64,000 bases of DNA from Halobacteriales archaeon (GCA_007118145.1 SKSD01000026.1:28989-92988), one strand, 5' to 3'; shown: positions 26,404 to 34,961, counted from the stretch's first letter. Notes: generated by a model from the letters alone, not told the origin. A program made the numbers and translations.

Positions 26404-26775
26404 GGCGATCGGTCGCGTTCTCCTACCGATTTTCGCAGCGAATCTTGATGGACATATTGTAAGAGGGATGTTTATCTGACCTTACTCACGACTACCAGCT
26501 GGTCACGATGTAAGGCGTTTACTTCCGATCAGTTTTCACTTGACAACTACCCATTATGTTCCCATTTCCGGGAACAGGATGGTCATACTCTCATCCAATC
26601 TTCCTCCGCCACCTCCACCGCAATTTTATTTCATCGCATAAACGGTGGCCTTCACTGGTCGTTATAACGGAGAAGGTAGGGGTCACCTTGCGATTCGATC
26701 CCGCCTCAATATGGTGCCCCGCTCGGTTGAGCAAGGGGATGATTGGAACGGTGAACCCATGAGGGTGGCTGAAAG
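26404..26775. other. spacer downstream of the heliorhodopsin gene
   Basis: 372 bp with no accepted gene. It contains TGTTCCC-ATTTCC-GGGAACA near 26555-26574, a perfect seven-bp inverted repeat that could fold as a hairpin in either convergent transcript. Confidence 0.5.
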
Positions 26776-27360
26776 TTAGTCAATCGTCGGGTTGGTCGGG
26801 TGGAAGACCCCCTTGGGATTGTTGCGGTGTACCCAGACGTGGATTGCTGTCACTCCTGCCGGAGGGACGAATTCCCACCCCTCCTCCTCTGTGGTTCGCA
26901 GCTTCCGGCTTGACGACTCATCGGCGAAATAGTCATCTGGTCCATCATCGCCCACATAGGCGAATTCAACGCCCCCGATGCGCATCTCTCCCATGCGGTC
27001 CTCATCTAACGGGTCTCCAGGTGAAGGATTGTAATCACCCGTGGTGAAGTACACGAGAATCGGTGGGTTCTCGAGTCCGTCCACCGGTCCACTCCCTCGT
27101 TCGGGTGCGATAAGGTCGCCACGAACGAGGTGAAACCCCATTCCCGAGACGTACCCCAGGACCGGCGCGTAGCCATCGTCTAATGCGACAGTGACGTCTC
27201 GATAGCGTTGGGTACCGGTACGGATCGTGTTGAGCTGCCGGACGAACCCGTCTGAACCCGGTTGAGCGAGTGCTACGTTCGAACCTGCACCAACCGCGAG
27301 TCCACCTGCCAGTAGCCTGAGGGCGGTTCGCCTGCCCACTGGGTTGGACTCAGAGTGCAT
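26776..27360 (-). CDS. Tat-secreted protein, unknown function
   Basis: A 194-residue protein starting with a Tat signal (GRRTALRLLAGG, residues 9-20) and an AxA-type cleavage site (ALAQ), without a lipobox cysteine, so it should be released to the outside. The mature part is acidic and beta-rich; no family is recognised. The ATG at 27360 lies inside the end of the DUF4242 gene (11-bp overlap), which means translational coupling and one operon. It converges on the heliorhodopsin gene. Confidence 0.65.
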   Translation of the reverse strand: MHSESNPVGRRTALRLLAGGLAVGAGSNVALAQPGSDGFVRQLNTIRTGTQRYRDVTVALDDGYAPVLGYVSGMGFHLVRGDLIAPERGSGPVDGLENPPILVYFTTGDYNPSPGDPLDEDRMGEMRIGGVEFAYVGDDGPDDYFADESSSRKLRTTEEEGWEFVPPAGVTAIHVWVHRNNPKGVFHPTNPTID

Positions 27361-27604
27361 CGCCATCCACCACCCGGTAGATCTCGTCAGTGGTAAGCCC
27401 GTGTGCCTCGTCGTGGACGCTCGTACCTGCCTCCTTGCTCGGCGCCTCAAAGAGGCAAAAGATCGTCCCGGTTTCGTCGTCGACCCAGTACTTCTTGTAG
27501 TCGACATCATAGCGAGCCTGGACCTCCAGGTCCCGTTCGTGTGCCTCGCGAACCTCGTCCAAGGTTGCGTCCACGTGTCTGTGAACGTCCATGTACAATG
27601 GCAT
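27350..27604 (-). CDS. DUF4242 (SCO4226-like, nickel-binding) protein
   Basis: An 84-residue protein with the DUF4242 pattern: MPLYMDVHRHVD, EVREAHERDLEVQ, YKKYWVDDETGTIFCLFEAPS and VHDEAHGLTTDEIYRV. A Streptomyces relative (SCO4226) forms a ferredoxin-like dimer that binds nickel through His and Cys residues; His, Cys and Glu residues at comparable places are present here. It overlaps the downstream secreted-protein gene by 11 bp. Function in archaea is not known. Confidence 0.8.
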   Translation of the reverse strand: MPLYMDVHRHVDATLDEVREAHERDLEVQARYDVDYKKYWVDDETGTIFCLFEAPSKEAGTSVHDEAHGLTTDEIYRVVDGDAL

Positions 27605-28057
27605 GGTTATCGACCACCCCTTTGGATCGACTGCTGGGAGACGACCCGTAGATCGGTCGGACTAATTCGACGAGTTACCCCTTCGATAGTGTTCACGTGC
27701 GGTGCGTCAGTTCTGGCCTGTAGTATGGTGATGCTTTGGAACATCATTCCGATAGTACGCGACCGTGGATGGATATATGTTAGTAGCATGATATTACTAT
27801 TAACAACGATACAGCATCTTAGTACTCTAAATTCACCAACAGCACCCAAGTGCAGTAATTTATCTGATATACTGATTAACAGGCAAATCCGTGTATGATT
27901 TGATCACCTGAGATCTCCGCAAATTGCTGTGTTCCAAAATTCATCCTATTGGCCTTCACGCAGCGGTCGAGCCACCACGGTGATGTCATCCTTAAAGGAC
28001 AATCTCACCGATAGATGTTACCTATACGTTTATACTAAATCCTTGTTAATTGATAGC
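27605..28057. other. divergent AT-rich promoter region
   Basis: About 450 bp between the DUF4242 gene and regulator 3, mostly AT-rich from 27770 onward. The regulator's TATA box is at 28029-28038. No gene is visible. Confidence 0.5.
28029..28038 (+). promoter_or_regulatory. TATA box of regulator paralogue 3
   Basis: TTTATACTAA centred about 25 bp before the ATG at 28058. It indicates a leaderless transcript and fixes the start. Confidence 0.55.
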
Positions 28058-29071
28058 ATGGCCGGAGCGCGTCAAAACGGATCCCCGATAAGTCACGTTG
28101 CGGAGGGGATCGACGAGGGAATTACAGAGTTGTTCCTGCAACTCGGCAACGAGACGCGACTGGCGATCTTGCTGGCATTGGCAAACGAAAGCGCACCGAT
28201 CACACGAGAGACCTACGATCCCTCCGGACTGAGTGCCGTACCCTTCTCCGAACTTCGTGAACTGGTGGGGATACGTGATCCGGGGAATTTCAACTACCAT
28301 CTCAGGGAACTGGAGGGAACGTTCATCCGGAAAGGTGAGGATGGATACGAACTGTTACCTGCCGGGAACCGGATCGTCGCGACCGTCGTCTCGATCGCCG
28401 GCACCGAGGAGGTGACACTCGAACCGACGGAAATCGACCTCGCCTGTCCGCAGTGTGGCGCACCAACGCTCGTCACCTACCAGCGCGGACGGATGTATCA
28501 TCTTTGTACCGAGTGTGATGGGAACATCGTCGTGGGGGACCGCCACCCGCCCCGAATCCTTTCCGGGATCGTCCTTGACAGATCCGTCCTCCGCGATCGT
28601 TCGCCTGAGGATCTCTTGTTGGTACAATATGGCTGGAAATTCTACTCGTTCGCCCTCGCGATGCAGGGTATTTGCATCATGTGTTCCGGGCAGATGGAGG
28701 GCACGATCAATGTGTGTGACGACCACGAACCATCACCAAGAGGACCATGTGGGTCGTGTGGTTTTACTTACGAGGCGGCAGGGCACTTCTCATGCTCGGT
28801 ATGCAATCACTCGATGCTATGGGGGGTGATCCCGTTGAGTTCGATCCATCCCGCTGGGATCGGTTTCTGCTGGGAAGCCGATATCGAACTGGACTTTGGA
28901 AGCGGCTCACTTGACACACTAAGGCGGTTATACGATCTCTATAACGACTCGACTGTCTCGATTCAATCATACGATCCACCGAGCGTGAGCGTAACCCTTC
29001 GAAATAACGATGACGAACTGACAATATCATTCGATGAGGACCTGACCGCCGTTCATGTTACGACAACGTAG
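28058..29071 (+). CDS. winged-helix/zinc-ribbon regulator, paralogue 3
   Basis: A 337-residue paralogue. Winged helix: LGNETRLAILLAL, FSELRELVGI, NFNYHLRELEGTFI and GYELLPAGNRIV. Cysteine clusters: CPQC...CTEC (about residues 132-155), then CIMC, CDDH, CGSC and CSVC (about residues 213-255). It is closer to paralogue 1 than to paralogue 2 in the motif regions (shared RLAILLAL, YHLC, and LEPTEI just before the first ribbon). Leaderless start at 28058. It is immediately followed by the IS-like element at 29121. Confidence 0.85.
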   Translation: MAGARQNGSPISHVAEGIDEGITELFLQLGNETRLAILLALANESAPITRETYDPSGLSAVPFSELRELVGIRDPGNFNYHLRELEGTFIRKGEDGYELLPAGNRIVATVVSIAGTEEVTLEPTEIDLACPQCGAPTLVTYQRGRMYHLCTECDGNIVVGDRHPPRILSGIVLDRSVLRDRSPEDLLLVQYGWKFYSFALAMQGICIMCSGQMEGTINVCDDHEPSPRGPCGSCGFTYEAAGHFSCSVCNHSMLWGVIPLSSIHPAGIGFCWEADIELDFGSGSLDTLRRLYDLYNDSTVSIQSYDPPSVSVTLRNNDDELTISFDEDLTAVHVTTT

Positions 29072-29120
29072 CTATGTTTCAAGCTCGCTGTGTTATCTTC
29101 AAGAGTTCACGGGAATTTTA

Positions 29121-29513
29121 GGTTACGAAACTTAAAGGTGAAAGCCTCCAGCTTTGGCACGGGGATGAAGTCGACTACCTCAGCACGCTCTAGGGCTTTT
29201 AGGAGGAGGCCGACACAACCTGACGGTAGCCACAGTTCGACGAATAGTGGAGTTGGCTTGGGGTCTTCATCGACAAAAGGCAACCGTGTCGGATGGCTAC
29301 TCGTCCATCGCCGTCGAGTAAGGTCGATGGCACGGCCCGTGGGGTGCAAGCTAATAGCCAAACACACCATGCCACTTCGGTGGCACGAAGTTCCGCCCAC
29401 GAACCACAGCCGAACCCCGCCGCGGTTTCGGTCAGGGTGCCTCTAGGGAGGCACGAGTGGCGTGCTGTCCCGCGGAGGGATCCTCGCAGTTTACGGCGGG
29501 AAGGGCACCAAAG
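29121..29513 (+). mobile_element. tnpB-less IS200/IS605-type element, copy B (~393 bp)
   Basis: Same layout as copy A at 24960. The left part shares CTCAGCACGCTC and GGAGGAGGCCGACACAACC with it, and the right part shares ACGAACCACAGCCGAACCCC and GGTTTCGGTCAGGGTG. The middle hairpin is TGCCAC-TTCG-GTGGCA (29370-29385), unlike copy A in sequence but at the same place; the GTGCCTC-TAGG-GAGGCAC stem is fully paired. The right-end hairpin is more decayed (CCTCGCAGTTTACGGCGGGAAGG). No transposase frame remains. Confidence 0.62.
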
Positions 29514-29647
29514 TGATATGTAGGGTTCATTGGGATTCCTGACAGCCGAGGCGCCGTTGGCGAAAATCGTCAATCGATTCCATGATACATCAGACTGATA
29601 GGCAGCCATCCTGGTGGCTCAACATAAAACATCAATAAAATGTCACG

Positions 29648-29721
29648 AGCCTAGGCCGGGATTCGAACCCGGGCTCTCGTCCTTACCAAGGACGCGCTTT
29701 ACCAGGCTAAGCCACCTAGGC
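29648..29721 (-). tRNA. tRNA-Thr (anticodon GGT)
   Basis: 74-nt cloverleaf on the minus strand: acceptor stem GCCTAGG/CCTAGGC, anticodon stem CGTCC/GGACG around loop TTGGTAA (anticodon GGT), and T arm CCGGG-TTCGAAT-CCCGG. The discriminator base is U and no CCA is encoded, both usual for haloarchaeal tRNA-Thr. No intron. It marks the end of the accessory stretch. Confidence 0.95.
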
Positions 29722-29789
29722 GCAGTGAGAACCTTGCTTGCTGTTGGGTTTAGCGATTTCGATGCTCGCTCGCCTCAGTCAGCAGGCGG

Positions 29790-30461
29790 TCAGTCGGTAT
29801 CACCCGCACCGGAGCGAAGCCCGTCTTTAGCCGCCTGTGCCCGAGGTGAGACCTCGATTGACGGTTCAAGCGGTGTGCTCTCGAGTAAGATGGTGACCGT
29901 GGGTAGTGGTGCGACCTGTGTAGGAGAAAGTGATCGTACCCATGTGAGGATAGACTCGCTCGTAACTGTGTCAACAGCGGCACTACCTGCCAGGACAGCG
30001 AGTTCAAGGATGGTCTCCTCGAGACACCGTGCATCGGTTGTTTGCGTGGTTGCAATCTGCTCAGCCTCGAACTGGCCGAATTCTCTGACCACCTCGACCG
30101 CAGCCATTGCAGCATCGGTCGCGGCGAGGCGTGCCATACCTCGAGCTACGAGGACATCAGCCGCGATGATTTCCATATCTGCATCATGTGGATGTTCATC
30201 GACACCGTCCCAGGGTTGCAGCTCGATGAGTTCACGAGTGATATCGAGGCCAACGTAGATTTGTTGCACAGCAGCTGCACTCTCGAAGGCTCGAGCATCG
30301 GTTTCGTCGCGGTCGTGATGGCGAGCGCTGGCGACCGTCACCAGCGCTGGTGTGAGAGGCGCCTCTTCAATCCGATTCTCGATACGCCCTCGAAGCGGCT
30401 CGGGAGTTACGTCCCGAACCGACCGAATCGCGTTCGACCGCACACGAGCGGCGTCGTCCAT
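29790..30461 (-). CDS. haloarchaeal conserved hypothetical protein
   Basis: A 223-residue, helix-rich, acidic soluble protein. It looks like a haloarchaeal family distantly reminiscent of polyprenyl synthetases (helical, repeated Asp/Glu), but the DDxxD motifs needed for that activity are not seen. It is transcribed away from the enoyl-CoA hydratase gene with only about 20 bp between the start codons, an arrangement suggesting shared control. No function is assigned. Confidence 0.65.
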   Translation of the reverse strand: MDDAARVRSNAIRSVRDVTPEPLRGRIENRIEEAPLTPALVTVASARHHDRDETDARAFESAAAVQQIYVGLDITRELIELQPWDGVDEHPHDADMEIIAADVLVARGMARLAATDAAMAAVEVVREFGQFEAEQIATTQTTDARCLEETILELAVLAGSAAVDTVTSESILTWVRSLSPTQVAPLPTVTILLESTPLEPSIEVSPRAQAAKDGLRSGAGDTD

Positions 30462-30483
30462 CTACCCTGAAAAAGGAGGGGCA

Positions 30484-31212
30484 ATGGCAAAGGCCTTTGG
30501 AACCGGATTCGAGGCGAGTGATATGATTTCAGTTGAGCGTGAGGGGTCGGTGACCACGATCACGCTCGATCGGCCCGAGACGAAACACGCCCTCAGGAGT
30601 ACAGACCTCAAGGAACTCCACGCTCACCTGTCAGCTATCGAAACCCCTGTAGTCTTCCTGACAGGAGCGAACGGTGCCTTTTGCTCGGGAGCGGACTTTT
30701 CGGAGATCGCTGCGATGGAGGACGAGCGAGCTGCACGAGAGTTTGCGAGACTCGGACAATCGGTCGCGACGAGCCTCGAGTCGATCGATGCAATCGTCAT
30801 CGCAGGCATAGATGGGCCAGCCAGAGGTGGTGGGGTCGAACTGGCCCTGGCATGTGATATCCGTGTGGCGACGCAACGGGCGACCTTCGCCGAGACCGGT
30901 GTCAGGATGGGTCTATTCGGGGCTTGGGGCGGTACGCATCGGCTACCGGCTCTTATCGGCCTCGGTCGAGCACTCGATATCGCCCTCTCAGGCCGCGTTA
31001 TCGATGCGGATGAGGCGTATCAGATCGGACTCGTCACGCGCATCCATGAGACACCACTTGAGATCGCCCACTTCATAGCCGAACATGACGCTGCCGCGTT
31101 GGCGACACTCAAACGACGCCTACGTGATGACGGTTCGAAACACGCAAAGGAAGAACGTGAGGCGATCGCCTTCGGTGCATTAGTCAATCGGGGCCCATCA
31201 CTCCCGGATTAG
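30484..31212 (+). CDS. enoyl-CoA hydratase/isomerase family protein
   Basis: A 242-residue crotonase-fold protein. The CoA and oxyanion-hole segments are GANGAFCSGADFSEI (about residues 60-74) and GPARGGGVELALACDI (about 114-129). Glutamates needed for hydration are not clearly at both usual positions, and the C-terminal helix region is shorter than in the 260-residue standard enzymes, so isomerase or another crotonase activity is possible. A GGAGGG ribosome site three bases before ATG 30484 supports this start. The 3' end overlaps nadE tail to tail by four bases. Confidence 0.85.
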   Translation: MAKAFGTGFEASDMISVEREGSVTTITLDRPETKHALRSTDLKELHAHLSAIETPVVFLTGANGAFCSGADFSEIAAMEDERAAREFARLGQSVATSLESIDAIVIAGIDGPARGGGVELALACDIRVATQRATFAETGVRMGLFGAWGGTHRLPALIGLGRALDIALSGRVIDADEAYQIGLVTRIHETPLEIAHFIAEHDAAALATLKRRLRDDGSKHAKEEREAIAFGALVNRGPSLPD

Positions 31213-31991
31213 TCAGGCGTGGGCGGGAGTCGTCTTTTGTGGGCTGACTCCTCGATGAGTGCTTCGACCCGGTCGAGCAGGAACTCGTCGATACCGAGTT
31301 GTTCGATCGTCTCATGCCGGGATTGTCCACCATCGACATACATGGCGATGATCGCATCGAGTGTGTCGTAATCGATGCCGAGCTCAGCTTCATCGGTCTG
31401 ATCCTCCCATAACTCCGCCGTCGGTGTTCGCTTGACAACCGTCTCTGGGACTCCGATGTGTGCGGCGATCTGTCGAACCTGTCCCTTGTATAGGTTGCCA
31501 AGTGGGAGGCAATCCACGGCGATGTCACCATGTTTGGTAAAGTACCCGGTGAGCCATTCCGTCCTGTTACCCCCACCCAGGACAAGTCGGCTCTCCTCGT
31601 TCGCGATAAGGTACCAGTAGACGGCCCGTACTCTGGCTCGGACGTTACCGAGTGAGGTCTTGCCAGGTTCGCCAGGATAGATGTCGGCAACCGAATTGAC
31701 GATTGGTTCCATATCGACCTGCTCAGCCTGAAGTTCGAACGATTGAGCAACATCCCACGCAAGGTCGACCGACCGGTCAGTCGTTGGTGCAGCCGGAAGG
31801 ATGAGTGCCTTGACATTCGACGGACCGATGGCCATCGAGGCGAGCCCGGCAGTGGTCGAACTGTCGATACCACCTGAGACCCCGAGCACGACACCATCAA
31901 CACCAGCCTCGACACACTGCGACTCGATGAATGACGTGATGTGCTTGATCCGGTGATCGAGTTCGTCATCGGTCAGGGTGATGTCCATCAT
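31209..31991 (-). CDS. nadE: NAD synthetase
   Basis: A 260-residue single-domain NAD synthetase, the ammonia-using form without a glutaminase domain. The ATP pyrophosphatase P-loop is LGVSGGIDSST (residues 36-46). GNRTEWLTGYFTKHGD and PLGNLYKGQVRQIA are the deamido-NAD-binding segments, and RTPTAELWEDQTDEAELG is the conserved mobile loop. It makes NAD from nicotinate adenine dinucleotide, ATP and ammonia in the cytoplasm. Length and motifs are normal. Confidence 0.95.
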   Translation of the reverse strand: MMDITLTDDELDHRIKHITSFIESQCVEAGVDGVVLGVSGGIDSSTTAGLASMAIGPSNVKALILPAAPTTDRSVDLAWDVAQSFELQAEQVDMEPIVNSVADIYPGEPGKTSLGNVRARVRAVYWYLIANEESRLVLGGGNRTEWLTGYFTKHGDIAVDCLPLGNLYKGQVRQIAAHIGVPETVVKRTPTAELWEDQTDEAELGIDYDTLDAIIAMYVDGGQSRHETIEQLGIDEFLLDRVEALIEESAHKRRLPPTPD

Positions 31992-32083
31992 GCTTCGGGT
32001 GCGTCGTCGGTCTCAATAAAGCCACGGAGAATCCCACAAAGCGCTACGTTGAAGTGTATCTCTGAGGTAGCCTTTCACCGCGG

Positions 32084-32154
32084 GCGCCGATGGTCCAGTG
32101 GTAGGACACGAGCTTCCCAAGCTCGTAGCCCGGGTTCAATTCCCGGTCGGCGCA
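32084..32154 (+). tRNA. tRNA-Gly (anticodon CCC)
   Basis: 71-nt cloverleaf: acceptor GCGCCGA/TCGGCGC, D arm with GGTCCAGTGGTAGGAC, anticodon stem CGAGC/GCTCG around TTCCCAA (anticodon CCC), and T arm CCGGG-TTCAATT-CCCGG. Discriminator A; no CCA encoded. No intron. Confidence 0.95.
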
Positions 32155-32235
32155 GCTCGGTCGATGCGGTTCGGTTCTCATGTTGCTACAGCATCATATG
32201 TGGTGGCGAATGGTACATCGCCGGATACACCACTA

Positions 32236-32253
32236 TGTATCAATTATGATACA
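32236..32253. promoter_or_regulatory. perfect 7-4-7 inverted repeat before the Hcp-like gene
   Basis: TGTATCA-ATTA-TGATACA ends 35 bp before the Hcp-like ATG, directly upstream of the TATA-like CTATATG (32259-32265). It matches the repeat before the DUF4382 gene, so one regulator may control both. Confidence 0.45.
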
Positions 32254-32288
32254 GGAATCTATATGCTAGCTGGGGACCATCCGGCCTC

Positions 32289-32930
32289 ATGTCTCCAGCA
32301 GATCCATCGGGGATAGCCGACGGGTTAGACACGGTCACTCGACGAGATGCCATGAAGACGGGCGTCACCCTCGCAGGTGTCCTCTCGCTCGGAGCGACTA
32401 CGAGTGGCTTGACGGTAGCAGACTTTCAGGAGGTCATCGCATCGCCTGGATCGTTCGATATGTTCCTCAAGATCGACGGTATCGATGGCGACTCGACCGA
32501 TCATAGGCATGAGGGGGCGATCGATGTCCTTGCATGGAGCTGGGGTGGGGCGAATTCCGCCTCCATGCACCTTGCAAGGGGTGGCGGTGCCGGAAAGGCA
32601 ACGTTTCAAGATCTCTCGGTGTTCAAACACGTGGATAGTGCAACACCGGCGTTGTGGCTTGCAACAGCGACCGGGAAGCATTTCAAGGATGCCAGGTTGA
32701 CCCTCCAAAAACCCGGCGGTGATACACATGTTGACATGCTTGTGATCGATCTTGAAGATCTCATCGTCACCAGTATTGAGGATGCAGGCACGACCACACG
32801 CAGTCAGCTCGAGTCGATCACGCTGAACTTCGCGAGGTTCAAGATCACCTATACTCCCCAGGCACCGGATGGCACTCCACTTACCCCGATCACGGCCGGG
32901 TTTGATATTCAAAAACACGAGGCGTATTAG
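32289..32930 (+). CDS. Tat-exported Hcp-family (type VI tube protein-like) protein
   Basis: A 213-residue protein. Residues 17-23 (TRRDAMK) and the following hydrophobic stretch to about residue 43 form a Tat signal. Residues about 56-208 match the Hcp family along the whole domain: FDMFLKIDGIDGDSTD, IDVLAWSWGG, SMHLARGGGAGKATFQDL, ATGKHFKDARLTLQK and ITLNFARFKITYTPQ. Bacterial Hcp forms hexameric rings stacked as the type VI secretion tube and is not exported by Tat. No other type VI genes occur in the window, so an independent surface role such as ring or fibre formation is inferred. The ATG at 32289 is leaderless relative to CTATATG at 32259. Confidence 0.85.
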   Translation: MSPADPSGIADGLDTVTRRDAMKTGVTLAGVLSLGATTSGLTVADFQEVIASPGSFDMFLKIDGIDGDSTDHRHEGAIDVLAWSWGGANSASMHLARGGGAGKATFQDLSVFKHVDSATPALWLATATGKHFKDARLTLQKPGGDTHVDMLVIDLEDLIVTSIEDAGTTTRSQLESITLNFARFKITYTPQAPDGTPLTPITAGFDIQKHEAY

Positions 32931-32995
32931 CTCACTGCGGCAATACTGCGGACGATACCGGCCATTCGGTGGGTGTCGACCTGCTCACCAGATAG

Positions 32996-33361
32996 TCACA
33001 TCTCGTTTTTCAGGTAGACCCCGAGATAGCCACCGAGGACACTCAAGCCGAGGGTGTATGCCATGATGAAGACCACGAAGAACAGCCCGATGAGGGCGAA
33101 TGCCACCCCCTCTGCCGCGATACCGATGAGCACGACGGTGAAGAACATAGCGAAGAGCAACAATGGGATGAGCATGATGAAACCGGCGAGAGCACCGACT
33201 TTGAGCCCCTGTTCACCTGAGCCACCCTCGAGATAGCCAGCGACAGCTCCACCGATGATCGGTGAGAGGGGAATGAACGATAACACGACGCCGACGATGG
33301 CACCAACGACGGCGTTCAGCAGTGTGGCCGTGTCTCCGTCGGCATCATCTGATTCGCTCAT
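32996..33361 (-). CDS. DUF5518-like membrane protein
   Basis: A 121-residue protein with an acidic N terminus (SESDDADGD) and four hydrophobic segments rich in Gly; GGAVAGYLEGG between the first two spans is the DUF5518 pattern. These small haloarchaeal proteins have no known function. ATG 33361 starts the family sequence; about 100 bp separate it from the divergent MATE gene. Confidence 0.72.
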   Translation of the reverse strand: MSESDDADGDTATLLNAVVGAIVGVVLSFIPLSPIIGGAVAGYLEGGSGEQGLKVGALAGFIMLIPLLLFAMFFTVVLIGIAAEGVAFALIGLFFVVFIMAYTLGLSVLGGYLGVYLKNEM

Positions 33362-33462
33362 GGTAGATACCCATGGGCGAGTGCTATGAATAGGTTTTCC
33401 CCAACGTAGTAGGACACACAAAGCGCGGGATTCATCCATGGAGACCGAGTCATCGTCGGTGC

Positions 33463-34926
33463 GTGGCACAGACTGAGCGAAAGCGCATCGACATGACGAG
33501 TGGGCCGATTATACCCAAGCTGGCCCAGCTAGCGTGGCCGCTCATCATCGGGAACTTGCTTCAAACGGTCTACAACGTCGTCGATATGTTCTGGGTCGGA
33601 CGCGTCAGCCCGGAGGCGCTCGCTGCAGTTGCCCTCATGTTCCCCCTCTCATGGATGTTCGTCTCAACGGCTATGGGAATCACCGCGGCAACGATCGCTC
33701 TGGTCTCACAGTATATGGGTGCCAAGGAGGATCGCCAGGCCGATGCAGTGGTCGCACAGACAGTACTACTGACACTAATTGTATCATCGACACTCGCAGC
33801 CATAGGCTGGTTGACCAGACACGAACTGTTGCGTCTCATCGGCGCAGAGGGACAGGTGTTCATCGAGGCTCTCGATTATATCGAGATCATCTTCCTGGCG
33901 TTACCGTTCACCTTCCTCTTCTTCGCCTTCCGTGCCTCCTTACAGGGTGCAGGCGACACGAAGACCGCGATGTGGTTGATGATCATCTCTGCGGGTATCA
34001 ACGTGATCCTCGATCCATTCCTCATCCTCGGCTGGGGGCCGTTCCCGGCGATGGGGACTCGCGGAGCTGCCTGGGCGACGTTCATTGCCCGAGGGTTTGC
34101 CACCGCGGCAGGTATCTACATCTTGCTTCGTGGAGGCTTCGGGGTCAAGCTCTACGTGAGTGACCTCACACCTGATGTGTCGATTCTCAAAAAGCTCATT
34201 AGGATTGGATACCCTGCCACGTTCGATGGCTGGGCGAGAAGCTTCGCAGCTGTCGTGATGGCGGCGTTCGTCGCACCGTTCGGTACGGCCGCCATTGCGG
34301 CATACGGTATCGGGGTCAGATTGATGTCGATCTCGTGGTCGGTCGCCGGGGCGGTGGGACAGGCAACGGCGACCGGCGTGGGTCAGAACCTCGGGTCACA
34401 GACACCTGGTCGTGCAAGGCGCCTCACCTGGGTGGCTACTGGTGGGACGATGGGTATCTTGTTCACTGCCGCGGCGATCTGCGTGATCTTCCCGGAGTTG
34501 ATGATGGGTATCTTCACCGACGATCCTGAGGTCATCGATGAGGGGGTCATCTTCCTTTACATCATCGCACCGTTCTGGGCGTTCTTCGGCGGGACGATGG
34601 TGCTACAGGGGGCATTCAGAGGTGCTGGACAGACAAAGGTGGCCATGGCGCTTTCGTTCCTCTCACGATGGATATTCCGCGTGCCGGTGGCGTTGATACT
34701 AGCCTTCTCGCTCACCATCTGGATACCATATACGGATATTGTCTTAGATGACCTCGGCTTCGGGATCGGTGTGATTGGCATTTGGATTGCCCTCTCAGTC
34801 GGTGCGTTCGCCTCGTTCCTCATCGCGGCGTACTGGTTCCGACTCGGCAGGTGGACCGAAGGTGTCATCGAGGAGAGTTATCACGAGTCACACCCAGAGG
34901 AGAGCGAGTTACCCCTCGAAGACTGA
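33463..34926 (+). CDS. MATE family efflux transporter
   Basis: A 487-residue protein with twelve hydrophobic spans in two homologous halves. Each half begins with the MATE pattern (ILKKLIRIGYPATFDGW in the second half; IPKLAQLAWPLIIGNLLQTVYNVVDMFWVG in the first, shown here as two adjoining parts, PKLAQLAWPLIIG and NVVDMFWVG). Such carriers extrude cationic drugs or metabolites in exchange for sodium or protons. It starts with GTG at 33463; a second candidate is the ATG ten codons on. The C terminus is acidic. The substrate is unknown. Confidence 0.92.
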   Translation: MAQTERKRIDMTSGPIIPKLAQLAWPLIIGNLLQTVYNVVDMFWVGRVSPEALAAVALMFPLSWMFVSTAMGITAATIALVSQYMGAKEDRQADAVVAQTVLLTLIVSSTLAAIGWLTRHELLRLIGAEGQVFIEALDYIEIIFLALPFTFLFFAFRASLQGAGDTKTAMWLMIISAGINVILDPFLILGWGPFPAMGTRGAAWATFIARGFATAAGIYILLRGGFGVKLYVSDLTPDVSILKKLIRIGYPATFDGWARSFAAVVMAAFVAPFGTAAIAAYGIGVRLMSISWSVAGAVGQATATGVGQNLGSQTPGRARRLTWVATGGTMGILFTAAAICVIFPELMMGIFTDDPEVIDEGVIFLYIIAPFWAFFGGTMVLQGAFRGAGQTKVAMALSFLSRWIFRVPVALILAFSLTIWIPYTDIVLDDLGFGIGVIGIWIALSVGAFASFLIAAYWFRLGRWTEGVIEESYHESHPEESELPLED

Positions 34927-34961
34927 TAGGTACCGGAGCTGTCTCACTGCTTGTGTTTTCC

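Noticed and set aside
26556-26762. 68-codon frame after the heliorhodopsin
   Set aside because: No motif, odd composition, no ribosome site or TATA box in place.
31184-31969. 261-codon frame overlapping nadE
   Set aside because: Out of phase with nadE, Ser/Arg-rich, no recognisable domain.
32289-32930. A full type VI secretion cluster around the Hcp-like gene
   Set aside because: Neighbours are tRNA-Gly, NAD synthetase, DUF5518 and MATE genes; no sheath, spike or baseplate protein is present.
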